Source: UBA8514 sp050251415 (GTDB lineage Bacteria; Bacillota; Clostridia; Lachnospirales; Anaerotignaceae). From it: 45,569 nt of DNA. The first letter of the stretch is position 1. Each line of letters begins with the position of its first letter. The stretch spans positions 1 through 45,569 of the forward strand of contig JBFWMT010000013.1 in the NCBI GenBank assembly GCA_050251415.1, read 5' to 3'. The translations under genes were made by a program, and so were the position numbers. The notes under the pieces were generated by a model. That model saw only the letters and a program-made list of their open reading frames with translations, had not been told where the DNA came from and did no database searches. Below, piece after piece: positions 16,557-24,872 of this stretch.

Positions 16557-17009
16557 TTATTTTGTTGGATGTACTGCGTCTTTAAAAGATGGCTCCTGTG
16601 GGCCTCTCTGGCAATCCTTGCTGATGTAAAGGCTGCCTGTTGCTGTTGCACAAAGTACAGGGGGCACACAAGCTGTAGCCGCTGTTGAAGCAACGCCAGT
16701 CATGTCCATATCTGTTCTGTCGCACATGGTAGCTACTTTGTATGCCTCAAACCTACATGTGTAAGAGCAGTTGCCTACTTTTTCAATCCAGCCGTGGTAT
16801 TCCATAAAATCGCCCACATATACAGGTGCTGTAAATACAACATCTTTGTAGCCAAGGAAAAGGCTAATGTCGCCGTCTACATAAACCATTAATTCTGTAC
16901 CTACGTCGCCCCACATATCAACAATTCTTGCACCGTTCACAAGTCCGCCTACGTAATGTCCATCTGCGCCTTTCATCATTAAATGATGTACAACTTTTTT
17001 GCCTACCAT
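16557..17009 (-). CDS. Beta-alanyl-CoA:ammonia lyase-like hotdog protein (second copy)
   Basis: The product has 150 residues, the usual size for this single hotdog-domain enzyme. From memory its sequence is very close to the C. propionicum beta-alanyl-CoA:ammonia lyase over the whole length, including VNGARIV, WGDVGTELMVYVDGDISLFLGYKD, FTAPVYVGDFMEYHGWIEKVG and PPVLC. That enzyme removes ammonia reversibly from beta-alanyl-CoA to give acryloyl-CoA. The related 3-aminobutyryl-CoA ammonia lyase of lysine fermentation is the main alternative. The start is ATG at 17009 with AGGGGG upstream; an in-frame TTG at 17033 would add eight residues not seen in the paralogue. It follows its paralogue by 37 bases in one operon. 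Confidence 0.85.
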   Translation of the reverse strand: MVGKKVVHHLMMKGADGHYVGGLVNGARIVDMWGDVGTELMVYVDGDISLFLGYKDVVFTAPVYVGDFMEYHGWIEKVGNCSYTCRFEAYKVATMCDRTDMDMTGVASTAATACVPPVLCATATGSLYISKDCQRGPQEPSFKDAVHPTK

Positions 17010-17046
17010 ATTAATTTCCCCCTTATTTATCAATATTTATTGTCAA

Positions 17047-17493
17047 TTATTTTTTAACGTGTTCATGTACAAACGCTGGGTCTGTTTCGCCACGCTGTTC
17101 CTTTTTACCTATGTAAAGACTGCCTGTTGCTGTGCCGCAAAGGATTGGTGGCACACAAGCTGTAGCGGCTGTGCTTAAAAGTTCTTCTTCATTATGAAGT
17201 CTGTCGCACATAGTTGCTACCTTGTAAGCTTCAAATTTACAGGTATATGATGTATTGCCTACCTTCTCAATCCATCCATGGTATTCCATAAAATCGCCTA
17301 CATAAACAGGTGCTGTGAAGTTAATTTCTTCGTAGCCTAGAAAAAGGCTAATGTCACCATCTACCCTTACCATTAATTCTGTTCCTACATCGCCCCAATA
17401 ATGCACAATTCTTGCACCGTTCACAAGTCCGCCCACATAATGTCCATCGCTGCCCTTCATCATAACATGAAGTACTACTTTTTCTCCTACCAT
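17047..17493 (-). CDS. Beta-alanyl-CoA:ammonia lyase-like hotdog protein (first copy)
   Basis: The product has 148 residues and is a clear paralogue of the protein encoded just downstream, with the same core motifs but a different C-terminal third after KVATMCD and a different tail. C. propionicum is known to carry two such genes, acl1 and acl2, so the pair is a shared trait and not a sequencing artefact. An AGGAGG site lies seven bases before ATG at 17493. Transcription should start from a perfect sigma-A promoter at 17563-17591, with palindromic operators at 17524-17538 and 17665-17679 that match those of the IclR region. The two subunits may form a mixed oligomer or differ in substrate; sequence alone does not show which. 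Confidence 0.86.
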   Translation of the reverse strand: MVGEKVVLHVMMKGSDGHYVGGLVNGARIVHYWGDVGTELMVRVDGDISLFLGYEEINFTAPVYVGDFMEYHGWIEKVGNTSYTCKFEAYKVATMCDRLHNEEELLSTAATACVPPILCGTATGSLYIGKKEQRGETDPAFVHEHVKK

Positions 17494-17523
17494 ATCAAAT
17501 TCCTCCTCAATGACATTTTGTTG

Positions 17524-17538
17524 TTCTGTTATTTAGAA
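17524..17538. promoter_or_regulatory. Palindromic operator, acl leader
   Basis: TTCTGTTATTTAGAA has the arms TTCTG and TAGAA of the IclR-region palindrome. It begins 25 bases downstream of the acl -10 box, almost the same distance as in the oxidoreductase operon (24). Confidence 0.65.
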
Positions 17539-17562
17539 TAGCATTCTTTATTTTACGTGTTA

Positions 17563-17591
17563 ATTATATTATTTAAAATTGCTCTTGTCAA
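17563..17591 (-). promoter_or_regulatory. Consensus sigma-A promoter of the acl operon
   Basis: On the minus strand a perfect TTGACA (17586-17591), 17 bases, perfect TATAAT (17563-17568). Such strength fits a major fermentation enzyme under repressor control. Confidence 0.88.
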
Positions 17592-17664
17592 TGTACGTTT
17601 AAGCATAAAATTATACAAGTTACTTCATTATTTTTTGTTTAAACTCTATATAACGCAACCATCG

Positions 17665-17679
17665 TTCTGATATGTAGAA
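17665..17679. promoter_or_regulatory. Palindromic operator upstream of the acl promoter
   Basis: TTCTGATATGTAGAA differs by one base from the operator at 15287-15301. It lies about 74 bases upstream of the acl -35 box. With the site at 17524-17538 it brackets the promoter, allowing looping. Confidence 0.72.
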
Positions 17680-17720
17680 TTAAACAAAGGGCTGTTTGGC
17701 TAAACCTTTGCAATTGGCCA

Positions 17721-19076
17721 TCATTCTCTTTTCTTTAATCTCCATTGATAAATACCAAAAACTAAATTTGTTACTATCCATGTAAGTGGATAACTTAAAA
17801 ATATCACTCTTGGGTCTTTAAAATAGGTTAATACAGTACAAATCCACACTATGCGTAGCCCGCACATACACAATAGCGTTATTACCATAGGCACAAAAAC
17901 GATTCCCTTTCCACGCATAACTCCAATTTGCACCTGATTAATAGAATAGATAAAGTACAGAGGCAACTGATATTTTATTTCCGTTACACCAAATGCAATA
18001 GCCTCTGGGTCATCTGTAAACATACCCAAAATATGAGAGCCTAACACAATAAATATTAAACTCATTGCAACCGTAAGTCCTCCGCACATAATAAAACATT
18101 TTAGTCTTCCCTCTGCAATTCGCTGTGGCTTCTGCGCGCCATGGTTCTGCCCCGTAAATGAGGCAATTGCATTTACAAATGCACCTATCGGCATAAACAT
18201 AAACCCATCAATTTTGTTAAAAGCAGCAAACCCTGCCATTGCTGATACACCAAACAGATTTACATTAGACTGCACAATTATGTTAGAAAAACTTACTAAA
18301 ACAGACTGAAGCCCTGCCGGTATTCCAATTCTTATAATTTCAAAAAATGTAGTTTTGTCTGCCCCAAAATCTATAAACGCAAGACTGTAAGCCTTATCTG
18401 CCTTCATAAGCTTTCGTACCATAAGTATTGCCAGAACCACCTGTGTAAACACAGTTGCAATTGCTGCACCACCAACACCAGTTTTAAGAACAACCACAAA
18501 CAGCATATCCAGCAACACATTACCAATCCCCGACCCAGCTAAAAAATACAGGGGCGTTTTGGAATCTCCCCAAGCAGTTAAAAGTCCACTGCCCATGTTA
18601 TATATCATCATAGGTATCATGCCAAAAAAATAAATTTTACTATACAACACTGCCAAGTCCATTACCTCCTGGGGTGTATTCATCCATCTTAATAAAACTG
18701 GCGAAAAAAACACACCCAATATCGTAAGTAACAGACCAGATATAATGCTTATTGCTGCCGTTGTATGTACAACCTGCCGAAGCTTTTTATATTTGCCCAT
18801 GCCAAATGCCGTTGCGGCGCAAACATTTGCCCCTGCTGAAATGCCAATAAAAAAAAGAGTTAATGCTGACACCAAAACCGAGCATGACCCTACTGCCGCC
18901 AAAGCAGTATTCCCCACAAACTTGCCAACAATAAGCACATCTGCGGTATTATAAAATTGTTGCAGCAGGTTAGATATAAGTAAAGGAACTGAAAATAGTA
19001 TCAGCTGTTTCCAAATATCGCCCTGGGTCATATCTATTGCCCGTTCTTTTTTATCCATTATCTTTGCATCTAACAT
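17721..19076 (-). CDS. MATE-family multidrug/metabolite exporter
   Basis: The product has 451 residues with about twelve hydrophobic segments in two homologous halves, the normal size for the family. The first half opens with DIWKQLILFSVPLLISNLLQQFYNTADVLIVGKFVG, the classic MATE N-terminus. These inner-membrane antiporters use Na+ or H+ to expel cationic compounds. The start at 19076 has a GGGG run upstream; the internal Met7 has no ribosome site. It is transcribed toward the acl operon with 45 bases between its stop and the upstream acl operator, and no strong terminator is visible in that space, so some read-through into acl is possible. The substrate cannot be inferred. Confidence 0.9.
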   Translation of the reverse strand: MLDAKIMDKKERAIDMTQGDIWKQLILFSVPLLISNLLQQFYNTADVLIVGKFVGNTALAAVGSCSVLVSALTLFFIGISAGANVCAATAFGMGKYKKLRQVVHTTAAISIISGLLLTILGVFFSPVLLRWMNTPQEVMDLAVLYSKIYFFGMIPMMIYNMGSGLLTAWGDSKTPLYFLAGSGIGNVLLDMLFVVVLKTGVGGAAIATVFTQVVLAILMVRKLMKADKAYSLAFIDFGADKTTFFEIIRIGIPAGLQSVLVSFSNIIVQSNVNLFGVSAMAGFAAFNKIDGFMFMPIGAFVNAIASFTGQNHGAQKPQRIAEGRLKCFIMCGGLTVAMSLIFIVLGSHILGMFTDDPEAIAFGVTEIKYQLPLYFIYSINQVQIGVMRGKGIVFVPMVITLLCMCGLRIVWICTVLTYFKDPRVIFLSYPLTWIVTNLVFGIYQWRLKKRE

Positions 19077-19262
19077 ATTAAAAACCCCATTGTCTTTTAT
19101 TTAAATATTGGTATTATATCATAAATTTGGCGGAGATTATGTGTAACGCAAATAAAATAAAAATCAAATTGCAAATTGATTTGTAAACAATGTTTTCGGA
19201 GCAAAAACCCCAGAAACCTAAGGCTTGGAGACTTTACTCGTTAAAATTGTACACTGTATCAA

Positions 19263-19287
19263 AAAAGCCGACAAAAAGTCGGCTTTT
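19263..19287 (-). terminator. Rho-independent terminator of the symporter gene
   Basis: A perfect 10-bp stem AAAAGCCGAC / GTCGGCTTTT with a five-base loop, 26 bases after the symporter stop, T-run on the minus strand. The stretch 19088-19262 between it and the MATE gene holds no gene that I can support. Confidence 0.92.
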
Positions 19288-19313
19288 CTATATATCTTCT
19301 TTAATTATATAAT

Positions 19314-20831
19314 TTATGCTTTAGCACTATAAGCAGACTCTTTTGCAAGTCTTACTTTTTCTCTTATTATCTCTGCTTCTTTTGCAACTTCAGGGTCATC
19401 TTCGTAGAACACATAGAAATTAGAGTCTACTTTGCCAATACCCATATAGCGTGCTTTGTAATCCTTCATAATTGCCCAGAATTTCTTTCTTAAAATAAAT
19501 ATAGCCAAAAGATTTGTAAATACAGGTATTACAAGGGTAATATCAACTATTGTCCAGAACAGGTCTGGTCCATTGCCTGTTAAAACAATCATGCTTACAA
19601 TAATGATGTTTGGTAATGGGAAAACGCATTTGAATATTGTTATAATTTTATCCCTTAATATCGGTTTATATCTAAGTGCGTGATTAATAATTGCGCAGTA
19701 ATATGTAAACCAACCTGTTGTGGTGGTAATACCAAAAAGGAATGCCATTACACCAATAAAAATTACGCCAGCCTGACCGTAAACACTTTGGTAAGCCGCA
19801 ATTGTAAGTGTAGCGCCTGCAATGCCCGTTTCCCACTCACCTGTAACAAGCACTGCAAGTGCTGTAACCGAGCATACAATCAATGTATCAACAAAAACTT
19901 CAAATGAACCCCAAAGTCCCTGTCTCATAGGGTGAATTGTATCTGCCGAACCATGAATAAGTGGAGAAGATCCCTGACCAGCTTCGTTTGAGTTAATTGA
20001 ACGTGAAAGACCTTTGCTTATTGCTACCTGTACACCTGCACCAGCAAAACCACCAACAGCTGCTGTTCCTGTAAAAGCGTCTGTGAAAATCATTCCAAAT
20101 ACACTAGGAACATTTTGAATATTAACAATAATAAGTCCTATGCCACCAAGTATAAATGCAACACACATAACAGGCACTGCTTTTGATGCAAACTTTGCGA
20201 TACGAGGTGTTCCTTTCCATATAAGGTAAAACAAAATTACAGAATAAGCTAATGTAACTCCAATCATATCAAAGCCAAATGACATATTTAATACTTCTGA
20301 AATTGTATAAGCCTGGCTGCCACCAAGGAACTGTGCAACAAAGCCAATACCAAATGCAACCGCAAGTACACCACCAAACTTATGTCCCATTTCCTTCATA
20401 ATACCTTTTTCCATAAAGTAAGTTGAACCGCCGAAATACTCGCCCTTTTCGTCTTTTGAACGATAGTAGCAACCTAATGTAGTTTCAACGCATTTAACCA
20501 TCATGCCGAAAAATGCCCATAACCATAACCAAAAAACTGAACCAGGGCCGCCTACTGCAATCGCTGTTGCAACGCCTGCTATATTTCCACAGCCAACTGA
20601 ACCGCCAATGGCTATACAAACTGCTTCGAATGGTGATATTTTACCTTCTTGCTTTGTGTTGGCTTCCTTACTAACCATACCTCCCATTGTATGCTTCATA
20701 ATATGTCCAAAATGTCCTATGGTAAAAAATTTAGAGCCAATAGTAAAGTATGCTCCTACAAATAAAACAAAAAGTGTAAACGGTGTTCCCCATAAAAAAC
20801 TGTCAATAGAATTTAATACATCCGCTAGCAT
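19314..20831 (-). CDS. Alanine/glycine:cation symporter (AGCS family)
   Basis: The product has 505 residues and about eleven membrane segments. It shows family hallmarks: GGSVGCGNIAGVATAIAVGGPG(S) (about residues 73-95), GGSQAYTISE, GGFAGAGVQVAISKG, and the NEAGQGSSPLIHGSA motif. AGCS proteins import alanine or glycine with Na+ or H+. The start at 20831 is chosen because GGAGG lies eight bases upstream; ATG at 20852 has no site. The promoter at 21009-21039 has a 19-bp spacer and resembles those of the PLP lyases and the HAD gene, which suggests common control by the MerR protein at 24873. The leader of about 170 bases is AT-rich, with no riboswitch that I recognise. Confidence 0.93.
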   Translation of the reverse strand: MLADVLNSIDSFLWGTPFTLFVLFVGAYFTIGSKFFTIGHFGHIMKHTMGGMVSKEANTKQEGKISPFEAVCIAIGGSVGCGNIAGVATAIAVGGPGSVFWLWLWAFFGMMVKCVETTLGCYYRSKDEKGEYFGGSTYFMEKGIMKEMGHKFGGVLAVAFGIGFVAQFLGGSQAYTISEVLNMSFGFDMIGVTLAYSVILFYLIWKGTPRIAKFASKAVPVMCVAFILGGIGLIIVNIQNVPSVFGMIFTDAFTGTAAVGGFAGAGVQVAISKGLSRSINSNEAGQGSSPLIHGSADTIHPMRQGLWGSFEVFVDTLIVCSVTALAVLVTGEWETGIAGATLTIAAYQSVYGQAGVIFIGVMAFLFGITTTTGWFTYYCAIINHALRYKPILRDKIITIFKCVFPLPNIIIVSMIVLTGNGPDLFWTIVDITLVIPVFTNLLAIFILRKKFWAIMKDYKARYMGIGKVDSNFYVFYEDDPEVAKEAEIIREKVRLAKESAYSAKA

Positions 20832-21008
20832 AAACAATTCCTCCAATTCCATAATTAATCTTATAATTGCTTAAATAAAACGAGCTATGTAATTTTAATG
20901 CAATCATTAAATGACATATCCTTTATATCCCTGCTTACTAATTTTGTTATCAATAACATGGCAAGCAATACGCAGTGCATTGGCCTGTGCACCTTACTTA
21001 CATCTACT

Positions 21009-21039
21009 ACTATAAACCCTTTTGCAACTATAGAGTCAA
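21009..21039 (-). promoter_or_regulatory. MerR-type promoter of the symporter gene
   Basis: On the minus strand TTGACT (21034-21039), exactly 19 bases, TATAGT (21009-21014). The spacer starts CTATAGTTGCA and ends AGGGTT. The 19-bp spacing is too long for normal sigma-A use and is the hallmark of MerR-activated promoters. Apart from this, the 418-base gap 20832-21249 holds only the terminator at 21203-21240. Confidence 0.7.
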
Positions 21040-21202
21040 TAGTGATATAAATTTAATTTTTTAATCTTTAATTTTGTAATTTAAAACATATATATATCTT
21101 TACATATACTATTTTAACAAAATATACCTCAACAATAGGTCATTTTTAAATGTTTTTTATGCATTTTTACTATACATCTGGATTTCAATCGAACTCAGTA
21201 CA

Positions 21203-21240
21203 AAAAAGGACGGCTTGAATATATTCAAACCGCCCTTTTT
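21203..21240 (-). terminator. Rho-independent terminator of the minus-strand PLP lyase gene
   Basis: A 16-17 bp stem, AAAAAGGGCGGTTTGAA paired with TTCAAGCCGTCCTTTTT through two G-U pairs, with a four-base loop, 10 bases past the stop codon. Confidence 0.9.
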
Positions 21241-21249
21241 CTTTATTTT

Positions 21250-22449
21250 TTACTTTCCGTAAGCCTGTTCCAAAGCGTTTTCAAAATCTTTTATTAAGTC
21301 ATCCGTATTTTCAATACCAACAGATATTCTTAAAAGCCCATCGGAAATCCCTATTGCCAATCTTTCTTCCTTGCTCATGTCACTGTGAGAACTCATAGGA
21401 GGATAAGCCATCGTTGTTCTGTAGCCACCAAGGGTCATTGCATAGTGGCAAAGCTTTAATGAGCGCATAAATTTGTTCATTTTTTCTCTGTCTTCCGGAA
21501 GCTCAATACTTAACATACCGCCAAAGTATTTTCCAAACTGCTCCACAGCAACTTCATGACTAGGATTGCTTTTAAGTGATGGGTGATTCACTTTAAGAAC
21601 GTATTTTGATTTTTCAAGCGCTTCGGCAAGTGCTGCTGCATTTTCACTCTGTTTTTTAATACGAAGGTCAAGTGTTCTCATGCCTCTCATTGTAAGCCAT
21701 GCTGAGAATGGGTCACTCTGTGTTCCAAGAAGAACCTGAAGATTATATATTTTTTTAATAAGCGCTGCTGAGCCTGTAATTGCACCGCAAACAGCGTCAC
21801 TGTGTCCGTTTGCAAATTTTGTTAAGCTGTTTACAACAAGGTCTGCACCTAATTTTAAAGGCTTAACAAGAGCACCTGTCATAAATGTATTATCCACAAT
21901 AACAATAGCATTGTTGGTATGTGCTAATTCTGAAATAGCTTTAATATTTGGAACTGCAATTAATGGATTTGAAACAGTTTCTGTGTAAAAAATAACGGTG
22001 TTTGGTTTAATATTCGCCTTAACCTCATCAATATTTGTAAAATCAACAAATGTGGTTTCAACGCCATATTTACCAAGTATGTTTGTAAAAATTTCAATTG
22101 ATTCCCCATAAAGTGTTTTGTCTGAAAGAACGTGGTCCCCTGCTTTTGTATTCGCAATCACCGCTGAAGAAATTGCAGCCATGCCTGAAGAACAACCTAT
22201 GGAATCTTCACCGCCCTCTACATAATTCATAAGCTCAATTAAAGCAGTTCTGTTTGGATTACGATTTCTGTTGTAACAAAAACCTTTTTCGTCATATCTT
22301 TTCTGCAAATCATCCAAATCTTCAACATTGTGTGCTGTTGACATATGAATTGGAAGTGCTTCCGGATTTGAAGTAGGCAACCTAAAATAAGCACCTGCCG
22401 TAAGTATGTTGGTTTCAAAATCTAATTGGTCATCGAATTCGCTAAACAT
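21250..22449 (-). CDS. Cys/Met metabolism PLP enzyme (gamma/beta-lyase type), paralogue 1
   Basis: The product has 399 residues of the fold-type I Cys/Met metabolism family. Key residues fall at the same numbers as in Pseudomonas methionine gamma-lyase: Tyr59 and Arg61 for the phosphate, Tyr114, Asp186 for the ring nitrogen, and Lys211 (SLTKF) for the Schiff base. Cys116, which is characteristic of methionine gamma-lyase, is Glu here, and NPT near the N-terminus is NPNR. The enzyme should cleave or exchange a beta or gamma substituent of an amino acid, but its substrate is not decided and the name methionine gamma-lyase would be unsafe. AGGAGG upstream supports the start. It is divergent from a paralogue at 22847 and has its own MerR-type promoter. 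Confidence 0.88.
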   Translation of the reverse strand: MFSEFDDQLDFETNILTAGAYFRLPTSNPEALPIHMSTAHNVEDLDDLQKRYDEKGFCYNRNRNPNRTALIELMNYVEGGEDSIGCSSGMAAISSAVIANTKAGDHVLSDKTLYGESIEIFTNILGKYGVETTFVDFTNIDEVKANIKPNTVIFYTETVSNPLIAVPNIKAISELAHTNNAIVIVDNTFMTGALVKPLKLGADLVVNSLTKFANGHSDAVCGAITGSAALIKKIYNLQVLLGTQSDPFSAWLTMRGMRTLDLRIKKQSENAAALAEALEKSKYVLKVNHPSLKSNPSHEVAVEQFGKYFGGMLSIELPEDREKMNKFMRSLKLCHYAMTLGGYRTTMAYPPMSSHSDMSKEERLAIGISDGLLRISVGIENTDDLIKDFENALEQAYGK

Positions 22450-22548
22450 TTTTAGTCCTCCTTATGTTTTAAAATAGTTTAGGCTAGCTGTAAGCATACA
22501 TCTCTGCAACTAACACATCCTTAAGTTAGCATCTTCTTACTTTCCTAT

Positions 22549-22579
22549 AGCATAAACCCTACTGTAGCTATACAGTCAA
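22549..22579 (-). promoter_or_regulatory. MerR-type promoter of PLP lyase paralogue 1
   Basis: On the minus strand TTGACT (22574-22579), 19 bases, TATGCT (22549-22554). A perfect dyad ACTGTA-N4-TACAGT (22561-22576) fills the -35/spacer region, where MerR dimers bind. The spacer ends AGGGTT as in the symporter promoter. Confidence 0.72.
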
Positions 22580-22749
22580 TACCAATATACTAATTTAGTT
22601 TACACATTCTAAACTTTTTACTTTGTTTTGCTTTTACCATAATTAATACACTATGCACACATTAAACCAATACATAAGTGGTATATTTATACTAAATAGG
22701 TAGTTTCTGCCCTCAATGTATTTATTTTTAAAAATAATTCAAAAAACCA

Positions 22750-22780
22750 TTGACTCTATTGCAACTGCACACACTACAAT
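22750..22780 (+). promoter_or_regulatory. MerR-type promoter of PLP lyase paralogue 2
   Basis: TTGACT (22750-22755), 19 bases starting CTATTGCAACTGCA, TACAAT (22775-22780). With the opposing promoter at 22549-22579 it occupies the 397-base divergent region 22450-22846; nothing else is seen in it. Confidence 0.68.
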
Positions 22781-22846
22781 AAATTTTGTAGGTAACAACT
22801 TTCGTAAATAATATTAATACATATTACCCCAAAGGAGGACGTAAAC

Positions 22847-24040
22847 ATGGAAGACAAAAAATATTCAGAGGCATCGGAACTTTTGTACAAGGGCAGAAAA
22901 GTAAAAGGTATGGATTTTAACAAGCCTGAAGCTTTTCCACTTTTTGCAGTTACTGCATTTACAATGAACAGCTTAACAGAGGTAAAAGAGGCTTACAAAT
23001 CAAAATATACTTATGTAAGAACATGCAACCCAAACCGTGACGCTTTAGCAGAGGTCGTTACTTTCCTTGAAGGCGGCGAAAAGAGCCTTATCTTCTCATC
23101 AGGCATGGGTGCAATTTCAACTACATTGTTCACTCTTCTTCAGCCTGGGGACCACATCATTTGTAACAGAAACATCTATGGTGAAACTTTTGATGTTATG
23201 GGCAAACTGATGAAAAAATTTGGTGTTGAAAGTGACCTTGTAGACTTTAATGATAACGAAAACATTAAAAAAGCACTTAAACCAAATACAAAGCTTATCT
23301 ATTCAGAGGTTTGCGCAAACCCAACAATGAACCTTGTAGATATTCCTACAGTTGCTAAAATTGCGCATGAACATGGCGCACTACTTATGATTGACAACAC
23401 CTTTACAACACCTATTGCCATTAAACCAATTAAAATGGGCGCAGATATTATTATCAACAGCTTAACAAAGTTTATGAACGGTCATAGCGATGCCATTGCA
23501 GGCTCCATTACAGCAACTGCTGAAATTATTGATGCAATCCATCCTGTAAGAATGCTTTGCGGTACACCAGGCGACCCTAATGCTGCATATGCAATGATGA
23601 AAAGCTTTGGTACAATGGACCTTCGTCTTAAAAAACAAATGGCAAATGCTGCTAAGCTTGCAAAAGCACTTGAAAATAACAAATATGTTTCAAAGGTTAA
23701 CCATCCATCATTGGAAAGCTTCCCTCAGCACGAGCTTGCACTGAAGCTTTTCGGTTCAAACGAAACAATGAGCGGCATGATGAGTTTTATTATACCTGAG
23801 GATGAATCAAAATTTGATGAATTCATGTTAAGACTTCACTTTGCACACTATGCAACAACATTGGGCGGTCTTCGTACAACACTTGTGCACCCTGTTACAT
23901 CTTCACACAGCCATATGCCAGATGAAGACAGACGTGCAATGGGTATTACACCTGGTCTTTTCAGACTTTCTGTAGGTATTGAAGATGTTGATGATTTAAT
24001 TGCAGACTTTACTCAGGCTCTTGAAGTTTTTGGCGAATAA
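22847..24040 (+). CDS. Cys/Met metabolism PLP enzyme (gamma/beta-lyase type), paralogue 2
   Basis: The product has 397 residues and is homologous over its length to the divergent 399-aa protein. PLP-binding residues are Tyr56, Arg58, Tyr111, Asp183 and Lys208. The position of the methionine gamma-lyase Cys is again Glu (Glu113), and the NPNR variant is shared, so both belong to one subgroup. They differ at many other positions (for example YVRTC against YNRNR near the active site), which suggests different substrates or hetero-oligomers. AAAGGAGG precedes the ATG at 22847. A terminator follows at 24069. Coexpression with the symporter, the other lyase and the HAD gene is suggested by the shared promoter type. 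Confidence 0.88.
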   Translation: MEDKKYSEASELLYKGRKVKGMDFNKPEAFPLFAVTAFTMNSLTEVKEAYKSKYTYVRTCNPNRDALAEVVTFLEGGEKSLIFSSGMGAISTTLFTLLQPGDHIICNRNIYGETFDVMGKLMKKFGVESDLVDFNDNENIKKALKPNTKLIYSEVCANPTMNLVDIPTVAKIAHEHGALLMIDNTFTTPIAIKPIKMGADIIINSLTKFMNGHSDAIAGSITATAEIIDAIHPVRMLCGTPGDPNAAYAMMKSFGTMDLRLKKQMANAAKLAKALENNKYVSKVNHPSLESFPQHELALKLFGSNETMSGMMSFIIPEDESKFDEFMLRLHFAHYATTLGGLRTTLVHPVTSSHSHMPDEDRRAMGITPGLFRLSVGIEDVDDLIADFTQALEVFGE

Positions 24041-24068
24041 TAGCTTAAATATTAATAATAAAACAGCG

Positions 24069-24098
24069 AGTATGCCCTATTGCAGGGCATACTTTTTG
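24069..24098 (+). terminator. Rho-independent terminator of PLP lyase paralogue 2
   Basis: A perfect 10-bp stem AGTATGCCCT (24069-24078) / AGGGCATACT (24084-24093), five-base loop, then a T-run, 28 bases after the stop. Confidence 0.92.
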
Positions 24099-24130
24099 TG
24101 CTATAATAATTTACATGAGGTGAAATTAAA

Positions 24131-24790
24131 ATGAAAATACTAATTGACGAAAAAATGAAGCAAAAATACCCTAATGTACGTCTTGGCTGTATTCGCTACA
24201 CTGCGCAGGTAAAAGAAACCAATGCCCAACTGTGGGACGTTATAGATCATACCGTTTCACCAAGGCTGATTTCCGAAATGGAAACAATTAATGTAACGGA
24301 ATTTAAAAATATTGCCACCTCCCGTGCCGCTTACAAAGCCTTTGGCAAAGACCCAGGGCGTTACCGTGTTTCCTCCGAGGCACTTTACCGAAGAATAAAA
24401 CAAGGCAAGGGGTTATATAAAATAAACACTGTTGTGGACACAAACAATCTTATCTCCCTTGAAACAGGTTTTTCAGTAGGGTCTTACGATATTGAAAATA
24501 TTGATGACACAATAACATTAAAAACTGGTCTTGACGGTGAAAGCTACAAGGGAATAGGCAAAGAAAGTGTAAATATAGAAAATTTACCTGTTCTTGTCGA
24601 TAAAGACGGTGCTTTCGGAAGCCCTACCAGTGATTCAACACGAGCAATGATTACTGAAAATTCTAAAGAAATTTTAACAGTAATTTACGATTTTTCCACT
24701 GATTACGACCTTGAAGGCATACTGAAAAAATCCGCTGATTATTTTGCAAAATTTACATCCGCCACAAATATAGAAACATTTATAGTATAA
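24131..24790 (+). CDS. B3/4 (PheT-like) domain protein
   Basis: The product has 219 residues. It matches the B3/B4 domain found in the beta subunit of phenylalanyl-tRNA synthetase, here as a free-standing protein: AYKAFGKDPGRYRVSSEALYRR (about 77-98), then NTVVDTNNLISLETGFSVGSYD (about 107-128) and a C-terminal DSTRAMITE segment. In PheT this domain edits Tyr wrongly attached to tRNA-Phe; free-standing versions may edit or may be repurposed for small molecules. There is no signal or membrane segment. GAGGTG lies upstream of ATG at 24131, with TATAAT at 24102-24107. It sits between a PLP lyase and the MerR gene but lacks the 19-bp-spacer promoter, so membership in that regulon is uncertain. 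Confidence 0.8.
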   Translation: MKILIDEKMKQKYPNVRLGCIRYTAQVKETNAQLWDVIDHTVSPRLISEMETINVTEFKNIATSRAAYKAFGKDPGRYRVSSEALYRRIKQGKGLYKINTVVDTNNLISLETGFSVGSYDIENIDDTITLKTGLDGESYKGIGKESVNIENLPVLVDKDGAFGSPTSDSTRAMITENSKEILTVIYDFSTDYDLEGILKKSADYFAKFTSATNIETFIV

Positions 24791-24872
24791 TTTTTATTGC
24801 CTGTCTGCTTTGTTTTGCATAGATTTTGTGGTATACTATTGGAAATATGTTTTTTAATGCTTTTAAGGGGTG

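Noticed and set aside
19190..19250. Possible glycine riboswitch remnant downstream of the symporter gene
   Set aside because: A few GGAG and CC stretches suggested it, but the aptamer core is absent and it lies at the 3' end of the gene on the wrong side.
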